Of a stretch of 64,000 nucleotides of DNA, positions 28,039 through 36,747 are shown piece after piece. Origin of the DNA: Marinisporobacter sp. (GTDB lineage Bacteria > Bacillota > Clostridia > Peptostreptococcales > Thermotaleaceae); contig JAOARV010000017.1 of assembly GCA_025210395.1 (NCBI GenBank), forward strand, positions 62,001 through 126,000, in the 5' to 3' direction. The number at the start of each line of letters is the position of its first letter. The stretch's first letter is position 1. Below the pieces are notes generated by a model. The model was not told the DNA's origin and made no database searches. It saw nothing but the letters and a program-made list of their open reading frames with translations. The position numbers and the translations under genes were made by a program.

Positions 28039-28494
28039 ATGAAGATGATCAGTAATCATGAACAAAGAACTTATGATTTAGGATATAAATTAGGTACATT
28101 GCTGAAAAATGGTGATGTAGTATGTCTAACAGGAGATTTAGGAGCAGGAAAAACGACTATTTCAAAATCAATTGCAAAGGGGCTAGAGGTGGAGGAATAT
28201 GTTACAAGCCCTACCTTTACAATCATTCATGAATATATGGGACGAATTCCTCTGTATCACTTTGATGTGTATAGAATTGGAGAAATAGAAGAAATGGAAG
28301 ATTTGGGATATGAGGAATATTTTTATGGAGAAGGAGTATGCTTAATTGAATGGGCGTCCCAAATAGAAGAATTGATTCCAAAAGAGCATTTGTGGATACA
28401 CATAAAGAGAGTAGATGGAAATACAAGAGAAATAACAATCAATGGAACGAGTAAACATTTTAATAAAGTCATAGAGGAGTTGAAAGAAATATGA
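28039..28494 (+). CDS. tsaE: tRNA t6A biosynthesis ATPase TsaE
   Basis: Small P-loop ATPase that works with TsaB and TsaD in making threonylcarbamoyl-adenosine at position 37 of tRNAs. Walker A is GDLGAGKTTISK near residue 35, followed by EEYVTSPTFTIIHEY. Length is 151 aa, normal for the family. Its stop codon overlaps the tsaB start by 4 bp. Start ATG 28039 follows agaggtgtaaaa. Confidence 0.95.
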   Translation: MKMISNHEQRTYDLGYKLGTLLKNGDVVCLTGDLGAGKTTISKSIAKGLEVEEYVTSPTFTIIHEYMGRIPLYHFDVYRIGEIEEMEDLGYEEYFYGEGVCLIEWASQIEELIPKEHLWIHIKRVDGNTREITINGTSKHFNKVIEELKEI

Positions 28495-29213
28495 AGATTT
28501 TAGCGTTAGACACATCCTCTATTGTTGCTACAGTAGCAGTAATGGATGATGATCAATTAATTGGAGAATATATTATCAATCATAAAAGGACACATTCTCA
28601 AAAGTTGATGCCTATGATTGAGGAATTATTAAAGAGCTGTGAATTGACAATAAAGGATATAGATCTTATTGCTGTAGCAAAGGGACCAGGTTCTTTTACA
28701 GGACTTAGAATAGGCGTTGCTACTGCTAAAGGGCTTGCCCATGCGGTGGATATTCCTGTTGTAGGGATTTCTACCTTAGATGCATTAGCCTTTAATATGC
28801 CCTTCTCAGAAGGAATTATTTGTCCTATTTTAGATGCTAGAAGAAGTCAGGTATATACAGCTGTATATAAGTGGGATAATGAAAGCTTAAGCAATATAGA
28901 AGAACCTATGGCTATAAGCATAGAAGAACTAGTAGAAAAGCTATTAGAAAGACCTGAAAAAGTCATATTTTTAGGAGATGGGATCAAGGCAAATGAAGAA
29001 TACCTAATAGAAAAATTAAAAGATCGAGTAGTATTGCCACCAAATAGCGTGAAAATGCAAAGAGCTTCTTCTATTGCAGAGTTGGCTATGGAAAGAGCAA
29101 AAAATGGAGAATTGGAAAATTATTACGAATTGGTTCCTACTTATTTAAGAAAATCAGAAGCAGAAAGACAATATGAAGAGAAAATGAAAAGGTGTGGAGA
29201 ATGTGAAGGTTAG
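28491..29213 (+). CDS. tsaB: tRNA t6A biosynthesis scaffold protein TsaB
   Basis: Inactive ASKHA-fold partner of TsaD. The N-terminal LALDTSSIVATVAV and KGPGSFTGLRIGVATAKGL motifs are diagnostic. Length is 240 aa. It overlaps tsaE by 4 bp and rimI by 11 bp, so the three genes form one tightly coupled operon. Confidence 0.94.
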   Translation: MKILALDTSSIVATVAVMDDDQLIGEYIINHKRTHSQKLMPMIEELLKSCELTIKDIDLIAVAKGPGSFTGLRIGVATAKGLAHAVDIPVVGISTLDALAFNMPFSEGIICPILDARRSQVYTAVYKWDNESLSNIEEPMAISIEELVEKLLERPEKVIFLGDGIKANEEYLIEKLKDRVVLPPNSVKMQRASSIAELAMERAKNGELENYYELVPTYLRKSEAERQYEEKMKRCGECEG

Positions 29214-29643
29214 ACAGATGACTTTAGAGGATATTGAAGATGTGTTTGAAGTAGAGCAAAGAAGCTTTTCAGTTCCTTGGACAAAAGATGCCTTTATAGC
29301 TGAAATTAAGTATAATGAAAAAGCGAGATATGTGGTATTAGAGATAGAGGGGAAGGTTCTAGGCTATGGAGGTTTTTGGAAAATATTAGATGAGGGGCAT
29401 ATAACAAATATTGCTATAGATCCAGATATAAGAGGGAAAGGGTACAGTCACTTAATTATTGAAGAATTATTAAAAATTGCACAAGAGGAAAAGATTGTAG
29501 GCATGACTTTAGAAGTTCGAGCATCTAATAAAGTAGCACAAGGTCTGTATGAAAAATATGGATTCCAGTCGCGTGGCATTCGACCGAAGTATTATCAAGA
29601 TAATGGGGAAGATGCTCTGATCATGTGGAGAAATGAAAAATAG
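29203..29643 (+). CDS. rimI: Ribosomal protein S18 alanine N-acetyltransferase RimI
   Basis: GNAT acetyltransferase for the N-terminus of S18; its gene commonly travels with tsaB. The acetyl-CoA loop is IRGKGYSHLIIEELL, preceded by ITNIAIDPD, and the C-terminal GLYEKYGFQSRGIRPKYY is typical. Start taken is GTG 29203 (KVRQMTLEDIED...), ten bases after aaaagg; a GTG at 29194 is also possible. It overlaps the end of tsaB. Confidence 0.92.
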   Translation: MKVRQMTLEDIEDVFEVEQRSFSVPWTKDAFIAEIKYNEKARYVVLEIEGKVLGYGGFWKILDEGHITNIAIDPDIRGKGYSHLIIEELLKIAQEEKIVGMTLEVRASNKVAQGLYEKYGFQSRGIRPKYYQDNGEDALIMWRNEK

Positions 29644-29715
29644 TAAGAGTATGATTTAGGATTAATTTAGGAAAATTGTAAGGAAATTGTAAGAAAATAA
29701 ATACGTTGATTCTGG

Positions 29716-29765
29716 TATAATAAGGAATAGAAAATATTTAAGGGGGCATACATTTGTATGCCCTC
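29716..29765 (+). promoter_or_regulatory. Extended -10 promoter and leader hairpin of the macAB-like operon
   Basis: TGGTATAAT (-10 at 29716) gives an extended -10 promoter with no good -35. About 20 bases downstream, the leader forms a strong hairpin, GGGGGCATAC-attt-GTATGCCCTC (29742-29765), ending 24 bases before the start codon. There is no T-run, so it is not a terminator; it may stabilise the mRNA or bind a regulator. Confidence 0.5.
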
Positions 29766-29789
29766 TATGTATGGGAAGGGAGTTTTAGC

Positions 29790-31028
29790 ATGTTAAAGGG
29801 GAAGAAAAAGAAGCTACTCATAGCTACTATTATTGCAGTAGTGATTGCTGTTGTTGCAATGGAGAATGTTAAAGCAGGTAAAAATAATGAAAATATGGGG
29901 CTGAATGTTCAAACAGTAGAAATAAACAAACAAAATATTGAATCACATATTCAAGCAACAGGTCAGATTTTGTCTATGGATAAAAGAGAGATTGTTTCAG
30001 ATGTGGAAGAAAAGATTGAGAAAATGCTTGTTGAAAAGGGACAAAAGGTAGAAAAAGGTCAAGTTCTTATGGAGCTAGAAAAAACAAATATTAATTATAA
30101 AATAAAAGAAGCAGAGGGAAAATTAGAAATAGAAGAAAATACTTTGGAGCAATTGAAAACAGATTTAGAAATTGACTTAAACAATGCAGAAATTAAATAT
30201 CAGGATGCTTTAGATACATACGAAAGAAATAAAAAGCTTTATGAAGAAAGTGTTCTTAGTAAAAGTGAACTAGATACTTCTAAAAATAATATGGATGAAA
30301 TGAATAATCAATATATTTCAGCAAAGAAGAAATTAGGAGATGGAGAAACTACAGGGGAAATTGCTAAACAAAAGAAACAAATAGAACTCACGAAGCTTCA
30401 ACTAGAAAAAGCGAAGGATGATTTTGAAAAATATTCTATTAAGAGTCCCCTTACAGGAACCATTGTAGAAACAAAGATCTCAGAAAGTGGAATCATAGAA
30501 AGTAGAGTGCCTCTTATGTATATTCAAGATGTAGATCATTTAGAAATTGTAACAGAGATTAACGAGTATGATGCAAGTAAAATTAAACTTGAAGATACGG
30601 TAAAAATTACAGGAGATGCCTTCGAAGGAAAAGAATATAAAGGAACAGTGAAATATGTAGGTCCCTTTGCAAAGACAGTTGAAACAGGAAAAGGTAATGA
30701 AAATGTTGTTGAGATTAAGGTGGATATAGAAGATATAGATGAATACTTAAAGCCAGGCTTTTCAGCCAAGATGGATATCTTAACAGAAAGTAAAGAAAAT
30801 GTTCTTGCACTGCCTTATGAAACGATCTTTACTAAGAAAAATGGAGATCAAGTGATCTTTATTGTGAAGAACGGAAAAGTGAAAGAGCAAAAAATTAAAA
30901 CAGGTATAGAAAGTGATTTAGAGATTGAGGTAATAGGAAAAGGATTAAAAGAAAAAGATCAAGTAATTATGAACCCTACAGAGAATATTAAAGAAGGGGA
31001 TTCGGTTAATGAGAACCAGGTGATGTAA
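29790..31028 (+). CDS. MacA-like efflux adaptor (membrane fusion protein)
   Basis: A HlyD/MacA-family adaptor of 412 aa. A basic start and one membrane helix (LLIATIIAVVIAVVAM, residues 9-25) anchor it in the membrane. The biotinyl-lipoyl-like segment begins near 45, a coiled coil spans about 100-205, and beta-barrel regions follow. Start ATG 29790 follows gggaagggagttttagc; the ATG 36 bases earlier lies in the leader. In Gram-positive bacteria these proteins work with MacB-type exporters for peptides or antimicrobials. The next gene starts one base after its stop. Confidence 0.87.
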   Translation: MLKGKKKKLLIATIIAVVIAVVAMENVKAGKNNENMGLNVQTVEINKQNIESHIQATGQILSMDKREIVSDVEEKIEKMLVEKGQKVEKGQVLMELEKTNINYKIKEAEGKLEIEENTLEQLKTDLEIDLNNAEIKYQDALDTYERNKKLYEESVLSKSELDTSKNNMDEMNNQYISAKKKLGDGETTGEIAKQKKQIELTKLQLEKAKDDFEKYSIKSPLTGTIVETKISESGIIESRVPLMYIQDVDHLEIVTEINEYDASKIKLEDTVKITGDAFEGKEYKGTVKYVGPFAKTVETGKGNENVVEIKVDIEDIDEYLKPGFSAKMDILTESKENVLALPYETIFTKKNGDQVIFIVKNGKVKEQKIKTGIESDLEIEVIGKGLKEKDQVIMNPTENIKEGDSVNENQVM

Positions 31029-31029
31029 T

Positions 31030-31743
31030 ATGATAAAAATAGAAGGATTAAAAAAAATCTATAAAAATGGAAATATCGCTGTAGAGGCATTAAAGGGAAT
31101 CCATCTTACAGTAAAGCCCGAAGAATTTGTATCCATTATGGGTTCATCAGGTTCGGGAAAATCCACTATGATGAATATTTTAGGATGTTTAGATAAAGCA
31201 AGTGATGGAAAATATGAGTTAGATGGACAAAAAGTTGAGGAAGTAAGTGATGGACAATTAGCTGTTATTCGAAATAAAAAAATAGGATTTGTATTCCAAT
31301 CCTTTAATCTTCTTCCTCGTATTTCGGCCCTTAAAAATGTGGAGCTTCCTATGATCTATGCAGGGGTAGCGCCTCTCGAAAGAAAAAAAAGAGCCATCAA
31401 TGCATTAGAGAGAGTTGGCTTAGGAGAAAGAATGGATCATAAATCAAATGAACTTTCAGGAGGACAAAGACAAAGAGTTGCTATTGCGAGAGCCCTTGTA
31501 AATAATCCTGCAATCCTTTTAGCAGATGAGCCTACGGGAAATTTGGATACAAAATCAGGGGATGAAATTATGGAAATTTTCCAGCAGCTAAATGATGAAG
31601 GGGTAACCATTGTAATGGTAACTCATGAACCAGAAATTGCAGCACATACAAAACGAATTGTAACCTTTAGAGATGGTGAAATCATAGAGGATAAAATGGT
31701 AGAAAATCAGATTATTTTAAGTGCTAAGGCAGTAAAGGAATAG
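31030..31743 (+). CDS. MacB/LolD-type ABC transporter ATPase
   Basis: A 237-aa ATPase subunit with Walker A GSSGSGKSTMMNILG near residue 38, the signature LSGGQRQRVAIARALV, and Walker B AILLADEPTGNLD. The LDKASDGKYELDGQ region and overall length match the MacB/LolD/YknY family. It is encoded between the adaptor and the permease, with intergenic gaps of 1 and 10 bp. Substrate unknown. Confidence 0.94.
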   Translation: MIKIEGLKKIYKNGNIAVEALKGIHLTVKPEEFVSIMGSSGSGKSTMMNILGCLDKASDGKYELDGQKVEEVSDGQLAVIRNKKIGFVFQSFNLLPRISALKNVELPMIYAGVAPLERKKRAINALERVGLGERMDHKSNELSGGQRQRVAIARALVNNPAILLADEPTGNLDTKSGDEIMEIFQQLNDEGVTIVMVTHEPEIAAHTKRIVTFRDGEIIEDKMVENQIILSAKAVKE

Positions 31744-31753
31744 AGGTGAACTC

Positions 31754-32971
31754 ATGAATGTTTTAGAAAGTATAAAGGTAGCTGTTAGTGCTATTTGGGT
31801 AAATAAGATGCGTTCCCTTCTGACGATGCTTGGGATTATTATAGGGATTTCTTCTGTTATTGCAGTAGTTGCTCTAGGTCAAGGAAGTCAAGCTGCAATA
31901 GATCAAGAATTTGAACAATTTGGTGCAAGCAGGGGATTCATTAGAACCAATTGGAGAGAAACCCTTACACAGAAGGATTATTTTACCCATAGTGATATAG
32001 ATGCATTAAAGAAGACCTTTGGAGATAAGATAGATGCCATCATTCAAGACTTGGATGAAAATGGTAAAATTAAGTCGAAAAGTGATGTGATTGGTGTAAC
32101 CTTAATTGGCGCTAATGAAAACTATGATAAAATTGATAAGGTAGAGATTTTAAAGGGGAGATATTTATCAGCAAGTGATGTAAGAGCAAAAAGGTCTGTT
32201 ACAATTATTGATAAGGAAACAGCTATGGATGTTTTTGGAAGAACCAATGTTTTAGGAGAAAATATTATGGTGGATATGGGTTATACAAAAGCATCCTTTG
32301 TAGTTGTTGGGTTATATGAAAAACCAAAGAGTACCCTTCAAAACTTAGGGGGAGGAGAAAAAACACCAGATATATTTGTTCCTGTTACTACCCTTGAAAA
32401 AACAATGGGCAGGGGAGATTATTTGTGGGGGATACAAGTGTCCTTGAAAAAGGGGGTAAATGTACAAGGAACTATTGACCAGATGATTAAGCTTATAGAA
32501 AGAAGACATGGAAATGCTGGAGAAAATAAGTATAGAAGTTATACAGCAGAAGGAGAAATGCAATCTTTGAATAAGGTTACAGGAGTTGTAACAGCAGTGA
32601 TTAGTGCTATTGCAGCCATCTCTTTATTAGTTGGTGGAATCGGTGTTATGAATATTATGCTTGTCTCAGTTACGGAGAGAACAAGAGAAATAGGTATAAG
32701 AAAAGCCATTGGTGCAAAGAGAAAAGATATATTACTACAGTTTCTTGTAGAATCTGTTATTGTATCAGGCATTGGTGGAATTATAGGTACAGTTATAGGG
32801 ATAGGGGTTTCCTTTGTTATTGCAAGCTTTATTAAAATTCCTCCTAGTGTATCTATTGGGACTATTGCTATTGCATGGGTTTTCTCAGCAGGAGTTGGGA
32901 TTTTCTTTGGAATTTATCCTGCAAACAAGGCTTCGAAATTAGACCCTATTGAAGCGCTAAGATATGAGTAA
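31754..32971 (+). CDS. MacB-type ABC transporter permease
   Basis: A 405-aa FtsX/MacB permease. The first membrane helix is at about residues 18-42, a large extracellular MacB_PCD domain spans about 45-265, and three helices lie in the C-terminal third. Conserved MLGIIIGISSVIAVVALGQG and TERTREIGIRKAIGAKRKDI motifs are present. With the preceding two genes it forms a complete tripartite exporter of the YknXYZ/MacAB type, usually for peptides, toxins or antibiotics. Start ATG 31754 follows agaggtgaactc. Confidence 0.93.
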   Translation: MNVLESIKVAVSAIWVNKMRSLLTMLGIIIGISSVIAVVALGQGSQAAIDQEFEQFGASRGFIRTNWRETLTQKDYFTHSDIDALKKTFGDKIDAIIQDLDENGKIKSKSDVIGVTLIGANENYDKIDKVEILKGRYLSASDVRAKRSVTIIDKETAMDVFGRTNVLGENIMVDMGYTKASFVVVGLYEKPKSTLQNLGGGEKTPDIFVPVTTLEKTMGRGDYLWGIQVSLKKGVNVQGTIDQMIKLIERRHGNAGENKYRSYTAEGEMQSLNKVTGVVTAVISAIAAISLLVGGIGVMNIMLVSVTERTREIGIRKAIGAKRKDILLQFLVESVIVSGIGGIIGTVIGIGVSFVIASFIKIPPSVSIGTIAIAWVFSAGVGIFFGIYPANKASKLDPIEALRYE

Positions 32972-33213
32972 GGACTCCATAATACCTTTTTAAAAAGTTG
33001 AATCATAAAAATTGAAAAATAATAATAAAAACTTTTTAATATGGAATAATAATAAAGAGGATTGTAGTCATATAAACACAATACCTCAACGTATATAAAT
33101 GCTACGTAGCAGATTTAAAGAGATCATTGGCAAAGGGTTTGAAAAAGAGATAACCTGTGAAGACTTGTCTATAAATAATATAATAAAAATTACGTATTAA
33201 TAGGAGGGTTATT

Positions 33214-33405
33214 ATGGCAAGTAGAGAACAATTACAAGCAGTAGCATCGAATTGTAGCCAATTTAGAAATACAAATGGAAATGCTTTTACTTCTTCTAAA
33301 GGAAATACACGTACCTGTGAAAATTGTCAACATTTCACAAAGGAAGGAAAATGTAATATCAATCTAGTAGATGAAATATTAGTAAGAATTACAAACGAGG
33401 GCTAA
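33214..33405 (+). CDS. Small cysteine-containing protein of unknown function
   Basis: A 63-aa soluble protein beginning at ATG 33214 after a strong aggagggttatt. Four cysteines occur as C-x20-C-x2-C-x8-C (NCSQF, TCENCQHF, KCNIN), which could bind zinc or an iron-sulfur cluster. No family was recognised. It stands alone between the exporter operon and the fluoride riboswitch. Confidence 0.6.
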   Translation: MASREQLQAVASNCSQFRNTNGNAFTSSKGNTRTCENCQHFTKEGKCNINLVDEILVRITNEG

Positions 33406-33433
33406 CAGAGAAAATGTATTTTATGCAAAATCA

Positions 33434-33461
33434 TTGACATCTTTATAAATTATAGTATAAT
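33434..33461 (+). promoter_or_regulatory. Sigma-A promoter of the fluoride riboswitch-antiporter unit
   Basis: Consensus TTGACA at 33434 and TATAAT at 33456, 16-base spacer, directly before the riboswitch. Confidence 0.85.
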
Positions 33462-33463
33462 GT

Positions 33464-33519
33464 GGGTAGGTGATGGAGCTCGCCTTAAACATTGCAAATT
33501 GCAATTAATGGCTCCTACT
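33464..33519 (+). promoter_or_regulatory. Fluoride riboswitch (crcB motif)
   Basis: The segment carries the diagnostic crcB-motif blocks ggtgatggagctcgcc near the 5' end, then ttaaac, and atggctcctac at the 3' end. The gtagg/cctac ends pair to close P1, and gg(t/c)ga..tcgcc forms the upper stem. Fluoride binding should prevent the overlapping terminator from forming and turn on the antiporter. Confidence 0.92.
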
Positions 33520-33552
33520 TAGATCGATGGATTTAAGTAGGGGTCTTTTGTT
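33514..33552 (+). terminator. Fluoride-controlled terminator
   Basis: CCTACTTA-gatcgatgga-TTTAAGTAGG stem followed by ggtcttttgtttt. Its 5' arm reuses the 3' strand of the aptamer P1, a mutually exclusive switch. Confidence 0.88.
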
Positions 33553-33578
33553 TTATAAAAAAAGAAAGGGTGATGAAC

Positions 33579-34760
33579 ATGGGATTTAGTTTAGCAATTA
33601 TTATTCTTTTAGGAATTGCACTCAAAAAAATATTTGATTGGGTGAAGCTTCCAGGATTTTTAGGAATGCTACTTTTAGGAATCATTATTGGGCCCTATGG
33701 GATCAATATGATTAGCTCTGATATTTTAGACATTTCAGGGGATTTACGAAAAATTGCATTGATTATTATACTCATCAGAGCGGGACTTGGTATTAAAAGA
33801 GATACATTGAAGAAGGTAGGCGTTCCAGCTGTAAAAATGAGCTTTATTCCAGGTATTCTTGAAGGATTTACTATTATGTTATTAGGAAGTTTTTTATTTG
33901 GAATATCTAAAATAGAAGCAGGTATGCTAGGGTTTATTATAGCCGCAGTATCTCCAGCTGTTGTAGTGCCCCTTATGCTTTCATTTATAGATAAGAATTT
34001 TGGTGAAAAAAAAGGGATTCCAACCTTAATACTTGCAGGGGCTTCTATTGATGATGTTTTTGCAATTACTATATTTTCTACCTTTTTAGGATTATATACA
34101 GGTAAAAATGTAAACATTTCTATGCAGATCGGATCTATTCCCATATCTATTGCTTTAGGAATTCTTATGGGGCTGATTATTGGAATGTTAATGGTGATGA
34201 TTTTTAGAAAATATCATATAAGAGATACGAAAAAAGCACTTTTATTATTAGCAGCAGCAATTATACTGACTACTATTGAGGAAGAGCTAAAGGGAATTAT
34301 ACCTATTGCTAGTCTATTAGGGGTCATGATGGTAGGCTTTTATATTCGTGAAAAAGACACGAAAAGGGCAGATGCATTAGCTCAGAAGTTTAATAAAATA
34401 TGGGTTTTTGCAGAATTGATGCTATTTGTTTTAGTCGGGGCTCAAGTAAATATTGATGTTGCTTTTCATTCGGGACTTTTAGGACTTATCGTAATTGTTA
34501 TAGGATTAATTGTAAGAAGTATAGGTGTTTTTATTTCTACTCAAGGCACAGATTTAAATTGGAAGGAAAGAGTTTTTTGCATGATTGCTTATGTACCAAA
34601 AGCAACGGTGCAAGCAGCTATTGGTGCTGTCCCACTTGAAGCTGGAGTTCCATCAGGAGAATTAATATTAGCCATTGCAGTTCTTGCCATTATTGTTACA
34701 GCTCCATTAGGTGCTATAGGCATTAAAATGACTGGAGAAAAATGGTTAGCTCCAAGATGA
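33579..34760 (+). CDS. Cation:proton antiporter (CPA/NhaP-like), fluoride-responsive
   Basis: A polytopic membrane protein of 393 aa with 11-13 hydrophobic segments of the Na+/H+ exchanger fold. The core motif AGASIDDVFAITIFS near residue 151 places a paired aspartate in the position typical of CPA2 antiporters. Start is ATG 33579, eight bases after gaaaggg; upstream GTG and ATG codons lie too near the binding site. The fluoride riboswitch suggests that it helps the cell survive fluoride, by ion or pH homeostasis, or exports it indirectly. It is not of the known CrcB/Fluc or CLC-F families. Confidence 0.88.
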   Translation: MGFSLAIIILLGIALKKIFDWVKLPGFLGMLLLGIIIGPYGINMISSDILDISGDLRKIALIIILIRAGLGIKRDTLKKVGVPAVKMSFIPGILEGFTIMLLGSFLFGISKIEAGMLGFIIAAVSPAVVVPLMLSFIDKNFGEKKGIPTLILAGASIDDVFAITIFSTFLGLYTGKNVNISMQIGSIPISIALGILMGLIIGMLMVMIFRKYHIRDTKKALLLLAAAIILTTIEEELKGIIPIASLLGVMMVGFYIREKDTKRADALAQKFNKIWVFAELMLFVLVGAQVNIDVAFHSGLLGLIVIVIGLIVRSIGVFISTQGTDLNWKERVFCMIAYVPKATVQAAIGAVPLEAGVPSGELILAIAVLAIIVTAPLGAIGIKMTGEKWLAPR

Positions 34761-34764
34761 AAAT

Positions 34765-34805
34765 AAAAGTTCAACCACCTAAATAGTAGGCTGTTGAACT
34801 TTTAC
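34765..34805. terminator. Bidirectional terminator after the antiporter
   Basis: AAAAGTTCAAC/GTTGAACTTTT stem with T-rich flanks on both strands, between the antiporter and the opposing 75-aa gene. Confidence 0.8.
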
Positions 34806-34808
34806 TTT

Positions 34809-35036
34809 TTATGGTGCTAAATCTTTTGGATCTACTTTGGAAATAAAGGGCTGGATGGCAGATTTTTCTGCTAAAAGGAGATTGATTAAATCTGTTTCAT
34901 CTATTTCAGACATCATACCATCAGGCATAATATTTTGTTGACTTAATTTTCCTAAAAAGCCTTCATTATAAATGGAATCATTGAAGTCTTTATTTTCTCC
35001 TTTTTGTTTATGGGTTTTACGTTTATTTTTGCCCAA
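34809..35036 (-). CDS. Small basic hypothetical protein
   Basis: A 75-aa soluble protein with a strongly basic N-terminus (GKNKRKTHKQKGENK) and an acidic, hydrophobic second half. The start is TTG 35036, preceded by aaaaggagttgaaaattt on the minus strand. It lies divergent to the next membrane protein gene. No family was recognised; the length and layout resemble small spore or cytoplasmic proteins of Clostridia, but this is only impression. Confidence 0.5.
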   Translation of the reverse strand: MGKNKRKTHKQKGENKDFNDSIYNEGFLGKLSQQNIMPDGMMSEIDETDLINLLLAEKSAIQPFISKVDPKDLAP

Positions 35037-35175
35037 AAATTTTCAACTCCTTTTTAAATGGATTTATTTATTAGTATTTCACAAATAAAAAGAAGTATGC
35101 TGAACAATGGATAACTCTTTTGCATATAAAGAATTAGGGAAAGAATAAATTAAATTGAAAAAGGAGGGAGATTTA

Positions 35176-35613
35176 GTGGGAATGGAGGAAGTAGGAAAAG
35201 CTTTAACACTATTTAATATGGAATTTCTTTCTTCTGTTACAGCTATGGTATTAGCAGTAAATTTAATTACGCAAGTGATCAAAGAAGTATTTTTGGATGA
35301 AAAGATTCATCCAAAAATTCCAAAGTTTATTACTTTAGTAGCATCAACTATTGTTGTCCTTGTACATCATTATAGAGTTTGGAGTACAACGCCTATTTCG
35401 TTTCATAACTCTATTATAGAACTTGTATTTTTAATTTTTGTCAATAGCATATTCATTGCTGCTTTATCTATGGGGAACTATAAGATTCTCAATTTGACAA
35501 AGGATAAAGAGGTTAAGAGGATGAAGGAAGAAATTGCTGTTAATGAATCAAAAATTCATGCGTATAATGATCAAAAAATAGAAGAGGAAGAAGATTACGG
35601 AGAATTGTATTAA
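35176..35613 (+). CDS. Small membrane protein, unknown (holin-like layout)
   Basis: A 145-aa protein from GTG 35176, seven bases after aaggaggg. It has three hydrophobic segments (near residues 14-32, 45-60 and 79-99) and a charged C-terminal helix rich in glutamate (IEEEEDYGELY). The layout resembles small holin-like proteins, but no phage genes are nearby and no family signature is clear. It is 79 bp before tsaD. Confidence 0.55.
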   Translation: MGMEEVGKALTLFNMEFLSSVTAMVLAVNLITQVIKEVFLDEKIHPKIPKFITLVASTIVVLVHHYRVWSTTPISFHNSIIELVFLIFVNSIFIAALSMGNYKILNLTKDKEVKRMKEEIAVNESKIHAYNDQKIEEEEDYGELY

Positions 35614-35692
35614 TAGATAAGTAAATTTTGCTATTTTGAATGGGGTTGGATATAATATAGAAGATGAACAAAAGATAAGGAAGGTGCGTATT

Positions 35693-36742
35693 GTGAGTAA
35701 TAGATTATCCCCTAAAAATGGAGAAGCTTTGTTGACCCTTGCTATAGAGAGTAGCTGTGATGAAACATCTGCTGCTGTTTTAAGAAATGGAAGAGAGGTT
35801 TTATCTAACATTATTTCTTCTCAGATAGATGTGCATAAAAAATTTGGAGGCGTTGTTCCAGAGGTTGCGTCTAGAAAGCATGTTGAAAATATAGATATTG
35901 TTATAGAGGAAGCACTAAAGGAGGCAGATGTTACCCTAAAAGAAATAGACTATATAGGTGTGACTTATGGGCCAGGTCTTGTGGGAGCTTTGTTAGTTGG
36001 ATTATCTACAGCAAAAGCTATGGCGTATGCTTTAAATATTCCCCTAGTAGGAGTCAACCACATAGAAGGGCATATTTGTGCAAACTATATAGAAGATAAA
36101 AATCTTAAACCTCCATTTTTATGCTTGATTGTATCTGGTGGACATACCCATCTTGTACATGTAAAGGATTATGGAGAGTATGATATTTTAGGAAGAACAC
36201 GAGATGATGCTGTAGGAGAAGCTTTTGATAAAGTTGCAAGAGCTATGAAATTAGGCTATCCAGGAGGACCTATTGTTGATCGGTTAGCAAAGATAGGAAA
36301 TGAAAATGCTATTAAATTTCCTAGAGTGTATTTAGAACCAGATAGTTTTGACTTTAGCTTTAGTGGAATAAAATCAGCAGTGCTAAACTATCTTAATTCT
36401 CAAAATCAAAAGGGATTAGAGATCAAAGTAGAAGATGTAGCAGCTTCTTTTCAAGCAGCTGTTGTAGAAGTATTAGTTCATAAAGCCATAAAAGCTGCAA
36501 AGCTTAAAAATTTAGATACAATTGTTTTAGCTGGAGGGGTAGCTGCTAACAGTGGGCTTAGGGAAGCCCTTGAAAAAGAAGGGAAAAAAGAAGGCTTTAC
36601 ATTGAAGTATCCATCTATAAAACTTTGTACAGATAATGCCGCTATGATTGGTTGTGCAGCATATTATAATTATATCAATGGATTTACTTCAGATTTGTAT
36701 TTAAATGGAATACCAAATTTGAAGCTAGGAGAAAGAAGATAA
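35693..36742 (+). CDS. tsaD: tRNA t6A threonylcarbamoyltransferase TsaD
   Basis: Catalytic subunit that places threonylcarbamoyl on A37 of ANN-decoding tRNAs, with TsaB and TsaE. The N-terminal [14 protein letters not shown] and the metal-binding HIEGH plus [10 protein letters not shown] motifs are diagnostic, as is the C-terminal [14 protein letters not shown]. Start taken is GTG 35693 behind ataaggaaggtgcgtatt; the ATG 57 bases earlier has no binding site. Length is 349 aa. Unlike in Bacillus, it is separated from tsaE-tsaB-rimI by six kilobases. Confidence 0.95.
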   Translation: MSNRLSPKNGEALLTLAIESSCDETSAAVLRNGREVLSNIISSQIDVHKKFGGVVPEVASRKHVENIDIVIEEALKEADVTLKEIDYIGVTYGPGLVGALLVGLSTAKAMAYALNIPLVGVNHIEGHICANYIEDKNLKPPFLCLIVSGGHTHLVHVKDYGEYDILGRTRDDAVGEAFDKVARAMKLGYPGGPIVDRLAKIGNENAIKFPRVYLEPDSFDFSFSGIKSAVLNYLNSQNQKGLEIKVEDVAASFQAAVVEVLVHKAIKAAKLKNLDTIVLAGGVAANSGLREALEKEGKKEGFTLKYPSIKLCTDNAAMIGCAAYYNYINGFTSDLYLNGIPNLKLGERR

Positions 36743-36747
36743 AGAAA

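Noticed and set aside
35176-35613. Phage holin
   Set aside because: Membrane layout is similar, but no endolysin or other phage gene is near and no holin signature is present, so it is left as unknown.
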